A stretch of DNA of 64,000 nucleotides, taken from NCBI RefSeq assembly GCF_000687475.1, contig NC_057316.1:1860001-1924000 (forward strand), given 5' to 3'. Under the pieces are notes generated by a model. The model saw only the letters and a program-made list of their open reading frames with translations. It did not search any database and was not told the DNA's origin. Source of the DNA: Ustilaginoidea virens (lineage: Eukaryota; Ascomycota; Sordariomycetes; Hypocreales; Clavicipitaceae). Position numbers and translations under genes: made by a program. Shown here in pieces: positions 11,258 through 21,643 of the stretch (its first letter is position 1; each line of letters begins with the position of its first letter).

Positions 11258-13312
11258 TTCAAAGATGATACCCTTTTTTTTTTTCTTTTTCCCTTTTTCC
11301 CTTTTTTCCCTTTTTCCCCTTTTTTCCCCCTCTTTCATCTTTTTTCTTTTCTCTTGCGCAATCTAGATGAGGCTTGTTACATACACAGCTACCACTGGGA
11401 ACATGCACAATATTTCCGGGCCCCATTCGATCCACGAAGCTTGCCATGCTTCGAGAGCTCTCCCCTGAAAGACTCGCAGGGCAAGGGCTCTTCCCGTGTC
11501 CATGTATTGGAGCTGCGGGCGAGACGGCTAGACTCCCTCGTCAGCCATAGCCTTATTCGCCGTTGAGCATGTAATCTAGGTCATGGAAACTGCGCCGAGA
11601 AGCGCCATCTTATTTGAAATTTAGTGTAGAGCTGGAGTCGTAGCACACGTGAGGATTTGGTACGACGCTTCTGCCAGGCGGGCATCCGCAGCTACTGTAC
11701 CATTTCCATCCCAAGCACCCCTACTGACCACCCCCTGCCACACCTGGTGTTCCGAGGCATACATATCTGGCACACTGGCTCTGGAAAATCGCGCAAGCCC
11801 CGCGCGGCAAGAACAGAGGCATCACCAGGCTCACCACCAGCGCCGTGTGGCTGCGCGGACTGGTGACCTCCACAGGATTCTCCAGTCAAGCCCGTCATCG
11901 TCATACCTTGCCTATTCGCTTCAGCCCTGTGCGGGGGGGGATTTCCCGCCGAGCGCCACCAATGCGCCATCAATCATCAAATGTGCCACCAGATTAATGG
12001 GGCCAGCTCACTAGTCTTGAGGTCTTCAAGTCTGCACTAACCAAGTTGGCATGTATGCCGCTCCAATTGGGGCGGGTCACCGAGAGCTCGGAGACGGGAC
12101 ATTGCCCGCAAGACATCATCGCATCGCTGTTTATTATTAGAATACCCTAGGGGCTATATACCTTAGGTACCTGAGTGCTACATAACATTAGCCATCTACC
12201 TGTCAGTACCCTTTACAGATTAAACCGGAAAGGATAAATCCGAGCGCCGGGTGGAAAAACCTTGCCTGTGATACCTAACTACTACCCTTGTCGTTCCCCA
12301 GGACGGAGCGAATCGCGTCGCTGTTCCCTCGAGAATGCCCTTTCCCACAAGTCCGGGGTTTCTGGAAGGTAGCAGGGATCATGACAGCCGGGTGGGTTCC
12401 TGGAGGGGGCCACCGTGTAACGGGCCCGCAGCTTGTCCATCCAGGTCGTGCTTTGCTGGCCACGTTCAGTTTTGCTTCTTGGCAAGCGCCACCCACTACG
12501 GTACCACATGACGTCGGGCAGTAGTCCCTGATTGAGCAATCTGGTGCACGAGGGAGGCGCGACGGGCAGGAGGGGCAGGAACGGGCAGGAACCAGACGGG
12601 CAGGAACGGGTCGCGACGGTGTGGCACAAAGCATGATTCACAATCCTGTTTGTGCGAGCTTCTGGCAGCCCCACCCGTTCCCGTAATGCGCACTACTCCA
12701 TGCTTGGGCTAGTGCCCCACGGTACGCCTTACCCTTGCTGGCATTGGCAGGTCTTGGCGTGCCAATTGAATTTTGTCGGCTGTAGCATGTCGTCTTCTTC
12801 CAGATCCCGCCGGGAGGGAACGGGCAATCAAGTTTTTTTTTTTCCCTACCCAGCATGTCTTTTCCCCCCAGGCCATCCATCTGTTGCTGCTGCTGCTGCT
12901 GCTTCTTCTTCTTCTACTTCTTCTTCCCCCTCCTCCCTCTCCTTCGGCAGCCATAGTCACACGCTACACGAGCTGCAGCATGCAGATAGATTCCAAGGCC
13001 CGTTTTGGCAGGTACGATGAGGCTAAGCCAACGGAACGGGGCATCTGGGGAACGCTCTTTCTCCCCGCGTTCCACAAAGGTCTTGATCCATTTCCAGCTG
13101 CTGGTTGAGGCTATGGATCCGTGGCGGTGGAACGAACCGGACCTGACTCGGGATTGTTGAATTTCGGCCCACTGCTCAACGGCATGGCGGCGGTTCGACG
13201 GAGATACATGATGAGCCGTGGTCCCTCCCTCGTATTGCCATGGAAGCAAGGCCACTTCCTCCCTCCCTTGGCATAACGCAGAGCGAGTCTCTCTGAACCT
13301 TTTCTTTTCAAC
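11258..13312. other. intergenic with low-complexity tracts
   Basis: No supported gene. It contains a T/C-rich tract just after the TRP-like stop (11274-11355), a GGGCAGGAAC-type minisatellite (about 12564-12610) and a GCT/CTT trinucleotide tract (about 12883-12945). ORFs of 60-140 residues lie on both strands but have biased composition and no recognisable domain. Confidence 0.5.
12564..12610. repeat. decamer minisatellite GGGCAGGAAC
   Basis: About four imperfect tandem copies of a GGGCAGGAAC-like unit. Noncoding as far as I can see. Confidence 0.6.
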
Positions 13313-15177
13313 ATGCTCGCATCAGTCTTGTCGAGCTTCCTGGCGTGGGCGTCAATCGCCGGGGCTTCATCTGCAGAGCAACGATCCGCCGGCCTTGCCA
13401 CGGTCGTTGCTCCGGCAGGAACCGTACTCGGCAACGTCAGGAACGGCGTCGAGTCCTTCAACGGCATCCCCTACGCACTACCTCCTCTGGGTCCGTTGCG
13501 CATGAAGCCGCCTGTTCGGCGGACGCAATCCCTGGGCGTGTTTGATGCCACCGGACCGGCTGGTGCTTGCCCGCAGATGGTGGCTTCGACCTCCAGCCGG
13601 GGGTTTCTGTCCGGCCTGCTCGGGAAAATTGCCAACCTGCCTCTTGTTCAGATCATCACGCGCCAGTCCGAGGACTGCTTGACAATCACTGTTGTAAGGC
13701 CCGAGGGCACCACTGCCGGGGCCAAGCTGCCTGTTTTGTTTTGGATACTGGGCGGCGGTTTCGAAGTGAGTAATCGAACAAGAAAAATTTAAAAAAAAAA
13801 AAAAAAATCCAGGCCGAGAGAGAGAAGGTGAAGAAAAAAGAATCAAGGAAAACCTGACGTGCGCCGGTGTACGATGTAAAGCTGACCCCTTGTCTTCTTC
13901 TTTCGCTTTGACTTGCTCATCTGCAGTCGGGATCGACATCCATGTATGACGGCACCAGCCTCGTCAACTATGCCACGTCCATCAACCAACCCTTCATCTT
14001 CGTCGCAGTCCAGTACCGCCTGGCAGGTTACGGGTTTATGCCGGGCAAAGAGATCATGGCCGAGGGGTCCGGAAACGCCGGCCTCTTGGACCAGCGCATG
14101 GGCTTGGAGTGGGTGGCGGACAACATTGCTGCCTTTGGAGGCGACGCTGAAAAGGTCACAATCTGGGGAGAGTCTGCCGGCTCCATTTCTGTTCTCGACC
14201 AGATGATACTGTACAACGGCAACAATACCTACAAGGGCAGTCCGCTGTTCCGCGCCGCCATCATGAACTCGGGAAGCGTCACTCCTCTAGACCCTCTCGA
14301 CTGCCCCAAGGGCCAGGCTGTCTTTGATCAAGTTGCCGAGACTGGGGGCTGCGCCTCCGCTGAGGACAAGCTGGCTTGCCTTCGAGCCCTGAGCTCCAAC
14401 GACTTTCTCAACGCCGTGACGTCGGTCCAAGGGCTTCTATCATACAGCTCACTCGCCCTGTCTTACTTGCCGCGCCCGGATGGCAGGACCATCACGCAGT
14501 CGCCCGAGAAGCTAATCCGCGCTGAGCAGTACGCAGCCGTTCCCATGATTGTCGGCAACCAGGAAGACGAAGGCACCCTGTTTGCGCTTTTCCAACCAAA
14601 CGTCACCACGTCAGAAGACCTGGTTGACTACCTGGCCACCTATTACTTCTCCGGCGCCACCAAAGATCAGCTCACCCAGCTGGTGGATACCTACGGCCAC
14701 GGCCTGGACGCCGTCATCGACGGCAGCCCCTTCAACACGGGCATTTGGAACGAAATCACGCCGGGCTTCAAACGAAGAGCAGCAGTCCTGGGCGACCTGG
14801 TCTTCACGCTCACCCGCCGCATCCTGTTGAGATCCACTGCCCCTTTGCGCCCCGACGTTCCCTCGTGGTCATACCTAGCATCCTACTATCGGGGGCTGCC
14901 CGTCCTGGGCACCCCGCACGCCTCCGATATCCTGCAGGTGTTTATGGGCCTCGAGGACAACTACGCCGCCAGGAGCATCCGCACCTACTACACCAACTTT
15001 GTGTACAACCTCGATCCCAACGTCGGGGTCACGGGCAAGTACCCCTTTTGGCCGCGGTGGTCCGAGGGGAACAAGCTGTTGAATATTTTCCGTGACAAGG
15101 TGACCTTTATCAAGGATGATTTCAGGCAGGACTCTAGCGATTTCATGGAAAAGAATGTCGACTCGCTGAGGTATTAG
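13313..15177 (+). CDS. secreted type-B carboxylesterase/lipase
   Basis: Alpha/beta-hydrolase of the type-B carboxylesterase family, near fungal lipases of the Candida rugosa type, expected to hydrolyse lipid or other carboxylic esters outside the cell. Exons 13313-13765 and 13927-15177 give 567 residues; the intron (GTGAGT..CTGCAG, 161 nt, phase 0) falls right after GGGFE of the oxyanion-hole region. A signal peptide is visible (LASVLSSFLAWASIAGASSA). The catalytic triad is complete: Ser234 in GESAGS, Glu366 in QEDEGT and His482 in GTPHASD. The SEDCLTI motif corresponds to the second family signature. Length is normal for the family. No neighbour suggests a dedicated pathway. Confidence 0.93.
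13766..13926 (+). other. intron of the carboxylesterase gene
   Basis: GTGAGT donor and CTGCAG acceptor, with a long A run in the middle. Removal restores the family-typical GGGFE-SGSTSMYDG junction. Confidence 0.88.
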
Positions 15178-16927
15178 CGCTGAGATGTCGTAGAGACGTT
15201 GTAAACTGGGGCAGCAAAGAGGAGCCATGCCGCGGGAGGGGGGCGGGTCATTGGGGGCGGGTCATTCATTATACTTTTTCCTTCATTGCGTAAATGTATC
15301 TTGGTACATGATGTTAGAGCGATTTTTATTCCAGTTTCGATTTTCAGTTATATTTATAATGTCCATAACGCTGACTCGTGATACTCGCCCCCGTTTGTCT
15401 ATTCACTCAGTCGAATATGGTAGTTGTCACAGTCCACTATATATGCGCAAAAGCAACCACGGCCTTTACCTGGCGAGGCTGCATTAACAAATTACGGCGA
15501 CTCCATCACCAACAGTCTCCTGGTCAGGGTGACCCATCCTTAGAACGGCATCCAAGGTAACGGGCTCCTGCTGTTTTACCACCAATGATTCAGGTTCACA
15601 GCCAGGGAGCCCCGATTACCAGCGGCGACATGCACTCTCCGCACGGCAAACCTACCGCAAAGGCCTGCGGTTCGACGCTGCCTGGCCCCAGGGCACTACA
15701 AGGCCGACTATGTAATTAGGCTACTCCCCCGTCAAAGGATCCGCCGCAGGCACTGCACACAGCCCTGTTGGAAGATGGGCCCACGGTCATTGCGGACGAC
15801 CCGGCGGAGTCAGGGGAAAGAATATACAAAGACCGTCCGCTGCGATGGACGCCGGACAGTCTGGCGAGCCGTGTGCAGATGGCGGGTTGCTGTCCACTAC
15901 GATGTTGCATCTCGCGCCGAGTCCTAACCGACGAGTGTGGTGCTCATTCTGGACAGAGATAGACGCGTCCTTTTATTCCATTTCGCATGTTTATAAGCAT
16001 GGACTGAACTGGGTTGGCTCCGAACCTCCTGCTCGTGTTCCTGGACGCCGGATTCCTCCGTTGGCGCGGCTGAGCCTAGTGCGGCCAACGTTCGCTTGCG
16101 GCGCACATTGTAGCCCTGAGGGCTGAATGGCGCGCCATGTGGCGCGGGAAAAGCAGAGCCGCATCTGCCATGGCCGCCCGCGCGGTTACATGTTCCGAAA
16201 TAGCAGCGTTTTCGGTGGTACGGAGTACCGCGTTACGGGGTTGCATATACTTGCAAGGCGGTCACCCATTCGAACAGGCCCGGAGCCGCCAGCGGGACAC
16301 GCCTGCTTCGTGTCCAAGGTGTGCTCAACAGAAAACTAGAGTCAAAAGGCTCAAGTCTTGTGGGAAAACTACCAGAGTTCTTGCGTGAAAGAAGATCTTG
16401 TGGCAGTCGAAACGCGATGCTTGAAGCTTGAAAGCAAGCGCGAGGTTGAAAGGGTTTACGCGCATGGCCGCTAAAGGCAGGCGGTCAGAAACGGCAGGGA
16501 AATTTGCCACCGCAACATCTCGTCGAGTTGTAGATGCGCTTTCCGCTCCGAACGACGGGGATGCAGAGACACGCACTCCCGTCGGCTTCTTCCTCTGTGG
16601 ATACCGTTGGCCCTGGGCAAAGCATTTGTGCCGAGTTGGAGTGAATATGAGCTCGCTGAAGTGAAGGACGACCACATCCGTCAATGCTCCATGTAGTTCG
16701 GTGGGCGAAGCTGCAGATATCCCGAGCCGAGGACAAACTGTCACTTTTCTAAAATGCTACGGGATGTAAATGCCGCAAGATTCAAATTCCACGAGTTTCA
16801 ATTGCCACGGGTGTTTTAAATGCTAGAGATTCAAGATGCATCGCAAAGTACCACAGGATTCAAAGTGCCATGAGACGCAGCTGGCCTGTGTTGCCCTTGT
16901 CCAACCACGCCCACTCACTGCCGAGAA
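15178..16927. other. intergenic, no gene seen
   Basis: No supported coding region. Around 16745-16870 there is an irregular series of related phrases (AGATTCAA, TGCCAC, GGATTCAAA) that looks like a worn tandem array. Confidence 0.45.
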
Positions 16928-17515
16928 TCAGCGTTTCTTCATGAACCAAGGGCTGCGGCCAACCTCCCTCAAAATGCTATCCTCCGACGGATCGTGGCCT
17001 GTATCCGGCGCCCCGGACCACTTGACATCCTGCTCGGGCGGCAAATCGCAGCTCAGGATTATCCTCCGCGCCTCGATTGCGTCTCGGGACATGTACGGCG
17101 GCAAGTCCCCCGCGGTGCCAGCTACTCCCGCCGGGGAAAATGCTTCGTCAACCTGCCGCTTCCTCGGATTCGGCCTCGCTGCGTCCTCCGCTGTGCCGTC
17201 CTTGATGCAGTCGGTCTCCACGGTGTGCGGTGCGTGACGGACCCTGGGTGTGTTGGCTGCGTTTTTTTCCAAAGCCAACGAACACTGGAGCGCATACCGG
17301 GCAGCCGTTGGAGCGGCCACGCTGTCGACAGCATCGACCTCGCTCGAGAGCATGCCTTTGTTCGTGTCCACGTCTTCGGCACCAGGCTTTGCGTCTGCTG
17401 GCGCTGCGCCGCGGTCTCCAAATGAGTCGTTATGAGGCCTGCTGATCAGGCCAGTGGCCAGCACTTCAATTTTCAGTGCGCCGTCACCGCCTGCCTCTAC
17501 GCTTGTCCCGCTCAT
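16928..17515 (-). CDS. hypothetical protein, 195 residues
   Basis: A single open frame without introns on the minus strand, beginning MSGTSVEAGG and ending in SPWFMKKR. It is hydrophilic, with no membrane segment, signal peptide or recognisable domain, and a basic patch (NPRKRQ) near the middle. It is longer than most chance ORFs nearby, but GC-rich DNA makes such ORFs common. It stands alone between convergent noncoding stretches. Unrecognised; may be spurious. Confidence 0.3.
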   Translation of the reverse strand: MSGTSVEAGGDGALKIEVLATGLISRPHNDSFGDRGAAPADAKPGAEDVDTNKGMLSSEVDAVDSVAAPTAARYALQCSLALEKNAANTPRVRHAPHTVETDCIKDGTAEDAARPNPRKRQVDEAFSPAGVAGTAGDLPPYMSRDAIEARRIILSCDLPPEQDVKWSGAPDTGHDPSEDSILREVGRSPWFMKKR

Positions 17516-19907
17516 GATTCGATAACCTGGAATGTCGCTATATAGAAAGTGTGTTCATTCCTTGAGGCGGCGTGCCATCCGCGCGGGGCTAGAGCTCGGG
17601 AATTGCTCACCCTTGGGAGTTGCCGGCGAGCCAAGACAAGCCGGACGGCTGGGAAGTTTAACAGCTGTGTCGCCGCCGAATTCACACGGATACTACTCGC
17701 CAATAGGGTATATGACTTCTCCCGAGAGACCGCAAGATTTGCAGTCATCCTTGACTGGAGCGAGTAATCCGGAGTTTATGTTCCGGGGGTTTTCGATTGC
17801 TGCTGACCAATATCATGCTACGGACGAGCTCGCCAGCGCCACAAGGAACATAGTCCGTGGGCCAACCAGAAGTGCTGGAATCTCAGGCATGGAATCAAAA
17901 GGGGCACCCCAGTGCTATGGGGGCCGATGAGGCTGTGGTTCGGGGTACTGCCAGACTGGGGCGGAATTTGCGCATCTCGCGGCTTGGCGCTGACATTTTG
18001 TTGCTGAGGAGACCAAACCCGAACTAGATTGTCTTGGGATGCCATGATGAACACACAGCTTGGTGCTGACACCTTGAAACCTGAACTAGATTGCCTTTAG
18101 GTGCCATGACGAACACACAGCTTGATGCCTGCGAACCAGTCCTCACACTGGGAACTAGGGACCTTTACGACGGATCCTGGACGAGGGAACAACTAGAGAG
18201 AGCCATGGTACGCCTTGGCTGGGGCTTTCGTCGATACGGATGCGTGGCATTTCCAACAAGCGACTCGGAAGCTCTAGCAAGGCTCTTGGAGTTTGATACG
18301 CCCTGGACAGGCTGGTACATTTTTTTTTTCTTTTCAAACTGATAACATGCACTCCACAACTCCCGGCAAAGCCCCAAGTTTCTGCCCTGGTATTGAAGTC
18401 GTGATGATGCCGGGCGCTTGGAACTACCCCGTTGACGCCTCACCTCGCCACTTTGTTTCGCAGACACAAAAGGCTGGGTAAAAAAAATTCACTAGAGGCA
18501 ACATTTCCCGGGTATTGACGTGTCACTTCTGAACAAGATGTATGCATAGGATGACATTGATTGTCGATGGTGTGCCAACTATCCGTGGGAAGGAGAGCCC
18601 CTGGTTTCTCTGCTGCCGTTGACGAAAGCAATGAAATCCATCGGCTGCTTCATTCTCAATCCGGCTCTAAGTCCGGATGACAATAACCGCCTTGGTCTCT
18701 CGATTGTTGGGGCGGGGTCCTGAGAGCGTCATGGCTGCTTGGCCGAGTCGTGTCAGCGTTAAAGCCAGGATGACTGACATGTGACATTGATATCGACACG
18801 GACGCAAGAGCTGATTGCAGGGGCCGCGGAGGTGGTTTGCAGTCCCAACACGCGGACTCGTCGGGTAATCAGTCAGTGGGAAACCAGGTAGCATGCGCAG
18901 GAGACGTCGGACGTGGACGTCGCATTGGGGGGGGGGGGGGGGTCCCTAAACAAGCCCCCCCTTTGTCCATGGCGTGGTGAAGAGTGGTTGGTAAGAAAAC
19001 AGTCGCACTGGAGCGACCAGACGCACACGACTGGGCCACCAAGGGTGGGCGACACTGCAAATGGGGCGCAAGTGTTATGTTGCAGTCACGAGTGGAAATT
19101 GGCTGGGAATGCGACGGCGGCTGTTTCGTTGGTGCTGGACTGGGAAATAACCAGCGATGGCCTGCCCCGGGGATGGTGATGCTTACGGGCAGGAGTTGCA
19201 GGATGGCAGCGCCGATCAGATGCCGCAAGTTATAAACTTACCATCCCACACGAGGCCGCCCTTTGTGCTAGTGTGGTCCGGTTACGGAAGCACAGCCGGA
19301 TTTGTCACGGTTATGTCATGGCATTCCACGATGAGGGTTCCGGCTCGCCGAGGCAACCTGAATGGAGGGATGTGGCCGGAGCCGAGGCCGACCGGGAAGC
19401 GGGGAACCAATGAAAGGCCTGCAGATGGCTCATTGTCATTGTCTGTAAAAAATACTTGATTTGTCTGTCCTGTGCAGAGGGCGCGAGGCAGACTGTAGCA
19501 ACCTCGTCACACAGATCTTGATAGATTGACCTTTTCAACGGTTTGTTCTTCCCTTTTCTTCTCTCTTGTTAGAAGAGAAGCGGCTTTTGGCAAAATGGCT
19601 GTCGAGGCTGGGTGAATGGTTTGGAAGCGCCAGAGAGCTATTTTAATGCCCTTGATGTGCAAAAAAATAAAAGAAAAGAAAAGAAAAGAAAAAAACCGTT
19701 GGCAAATGAAGTCATCATGTCGCATTTTGACAAGGGCAGAAAAAAAAAAGACTTGACCAAACGACGCGCACGAGCTAGCAAGGCCCAAGCCCGGCATTTT
19801 ATAAATATCACGCCGAAGCTTTTTAGAGAGCAAGTCCTTGGACTGCGCTAATACGGCTGCCCTTCTCCAAAAGTAAAAAGAAAAAAAAAAAGACACAAAA
19901 GCACATA
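17516..19907. other. intergenic with a local tandem duplication
   Basis: No recognised gene. It holds the duplicated segment at 18015-18128, a G run near 18927-18942 and A-rich stretches near 19660-19700 and 19870-19895 ahead of the amidohydrolase-like ATG. A small ORF at 18106-18342 begins inside the duplicated segment and has balanced composition, but no partner exon was found. Confidence 0.45.
18015..18128. repeat. imperfect tandem duplication, unit about 63 bp
   Basis: The segment beginning CCCGAACTAGATTG and containing GCCATGATGAACACACAGCT is followed by a second copy beginning CCTGAACTAGATTG and containing GCCATGACGAACACACAGCT. Copies differ at several positions, mostly C/T changes. 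Confidence 0.75.
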
Positions 19908-20987
19908 ATGCCCATCACCGAGGTCTGCAACGTCCGGGTCCTGCGGCTAGACCACGTCGCCGAGCATGCCACGGTCAAGTTTGTCACCAGCCCGGGCAAC
20001 ATTGTGCCGCTGGAATCCATCGCGGATACGTCGATCGACGGCAGCGGATGCACGCTGATGCCCGGGATGATTGACGCCAAGATCGACGTGGGCGCCTCGC
20101 TGGACGCGTTCGACGCCTACGCCGCCTGCGGCATCACCACCATCATCGACTCGAGCAGCTCGTCGGACGAGAGCCGGGCCATGGACATGGCCGCGGCAGA
20201 CGACCCGGGCTTGCCGTCCTACCTCGCCACCGGATCCGCCATTGGGCCGCCGGACAAGCTTGTGAGCGTAAAAAACTACAGGGGGGTGCAGACGGTGGCG
20301 ACGGCCGATGAGGCGGCGCGGCTGGTGGAATCCAAAATCGTCTCGGAGCGGGCGGCCCTCGTCGCCATCATCGTCGACCAGCCCGGGCTGAGCGAGGACG
20401 TCATCGCGGCGGCCGTCAATGAGACGCACCGCCACGGCAGCCTGGCCATTGCGTACGCGACCCAGTCGGGGGCGTACAGGACCGCCGTCGAGCTGGGCTT
20501 CGACGTCCTGACGCCCGTGGCCGTCGACGCCGCGCTGGACGCTGACGTCATGGACAAGATTGTGCAGAGGGGCATCGGCGTCATCCCCACCCTGTGCTTC
20601 CTCGAGAAGGCTGTGCCGTCCTGGCGACGGCGCGGCTTCGCCTGCGACTTTTCCGTGGCGGTCAAGACGGTGAGGGATCTGCATGCCGCCGGCGCCAAGA
20701 TATGCACGGGGTCGTCAGCGAACCCGTCCGAGGATACTTCCGTCAGGTTCGGCCGGGGACTGCAGGAAGAGCTGCGGCAGCTCACGCGGGCGGGCCTGTC
20801 CAACGCCGAGGTTGTCCGGGCGGCGACGTTGGAGCCGGCCTTGCTGTTCGGCCTGGACGACAGGGGCTCCATCACCACGGGCAAGAGGGCGGATTTGGTC
20901 CTGGTGGAGGGGGATCCCCTGGAGGATCTCGACGCCCTCTCCAAGATCCAGTGCGTCTGGGTTCAGGGCATCAAGGTGAACGAGTGA
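19908..20987 (+). CDS. amidohydrolase-fold protein lacking its metal ligands
   Basis: Intronless 359-residue protein with the layout of imidazolonepropionase-like amidohydrolases: N-terminal beta-sandwich strands, TIM-barrel core, and the C-terminal GKRADLVLVEGDPLED strand that closes the sandwich. Each position where the family carries a metal ligand is changed: HxH after PGxID is K58/D60 (PGMIDAKID), the barrel AHA is AYA (Y183), the next His (THV) is P203 (TPV), and the Asp of GTDAN is S270 (GSSAN). The fold signatures around them are kept and the frame is open end to end, so this looks like a retained pseudoenzyme rather than a decayed gene. It is very GC-rich. It lies 656 bp upstream of the Zn2Cys6 gene on the same strand. 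A hydrolytic role should not be assumed. Confidence 0.85.
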   Translation: MPITEVCNVRVLRLDHVAEHATVKFVTSPGNIVPLESIADTSIDGSGCTLMPGMIDAKIDVGASLDAFDAYAACGITTIIDSSSSSDESRAMDMAAADDPGLPSYLATGSAIGPPDKLVSVKNYRGVQTVATADEAARLVESKIVSERAALVAIIVDQPGLSEDVIAAAVNETHRHGSLAIAYATQSGAYRTAVELGFDVLTPVAVDAALDADVMDKIVQRGIGVIPTLCFLEKAVPSWRRRGFACDFSVAVKTVRDLHAAGAKICTGSSANPSEDTSVRFGRGLQEELRQLTRAGLSNAEVVRAATLEPALLFGLDDRGSITTGKRADLVLVEGDPLEDLDALSKIQCVWVQGIKVNE

Positions 20988-21643
20988 GCGCGGCGCCCGA
21001 GGGTGCCGTGCTTGGGGAGAGAGGGGGGGGATGGGCGGCGTGCGCTGGGTGGCGAGCGATGCTCACTTGTCTGCGCTTGCGCTTGTACTATCAACTATTA
21101 ACCTATCTACCTAAATACCTAACCTACCTACCTACTCAGGTACCTACCTAAGTAACTATACCTTAGCCAGCAACAATGCATGAGGTTGAAGCCGCGAGGT
21201 CGCGGACCTCGCGGACCACGCGGACCTGGCCGACGGCCCCAATGCTCGATGGACGCTGGAACCGGAGAATAATATCTGGTTCGTGGAAGCCCAAGATACC
21301 CCGACAGGGACGCGAAGCAGAAAAGGCGCGAGTCCGCGTGACTTCGACGTCACGGTGATCTCACGAAAGTCTGTAAACTGGAAGAGGCTGCTCCCCCCTT
21401 TGCCACAGCCCAACAAACTTGTAACCCCATATGGATCCGCTTCGACACAAGTGAAGAGGCGAAAAAAAAAAAATAAAAGTAAAACGGCCGCAGACAAGCT
21501 TTCGCAAAGCCTCGTTTTTGAATTTTTTTCTTCTTTCTTCTCGTCTTCCTTGTCCGGAGGGGGAAAAAAAATAAAAAACGAAAAAAAAAAACAAAAAAAC
21601 AAAAAAACAAAAAAAAACAAAACACACAGCCCGATCCCGCAGC
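20988..21643. other. intergenic between amidohydrolase-like and Zn2Cys6 genes
   Basis: Contains a TACCTACC-type motif cluster (about 21101-21160) and several A-rich runs (21460-21480, 21566-21622) directly ahead of the transcription-factor ATG. It probably acts as terminator and promoter. No gene seen. Confidence 0.5.

Noticed and set aside
20594..21151. 185-residue ORF overlapping the amidohydrolase-like gene
   Set aside because: It is a frame shadow of the GC-rich real gene, rich in Arg and Gly, and runs into the noncoding TACCTACC cluster.
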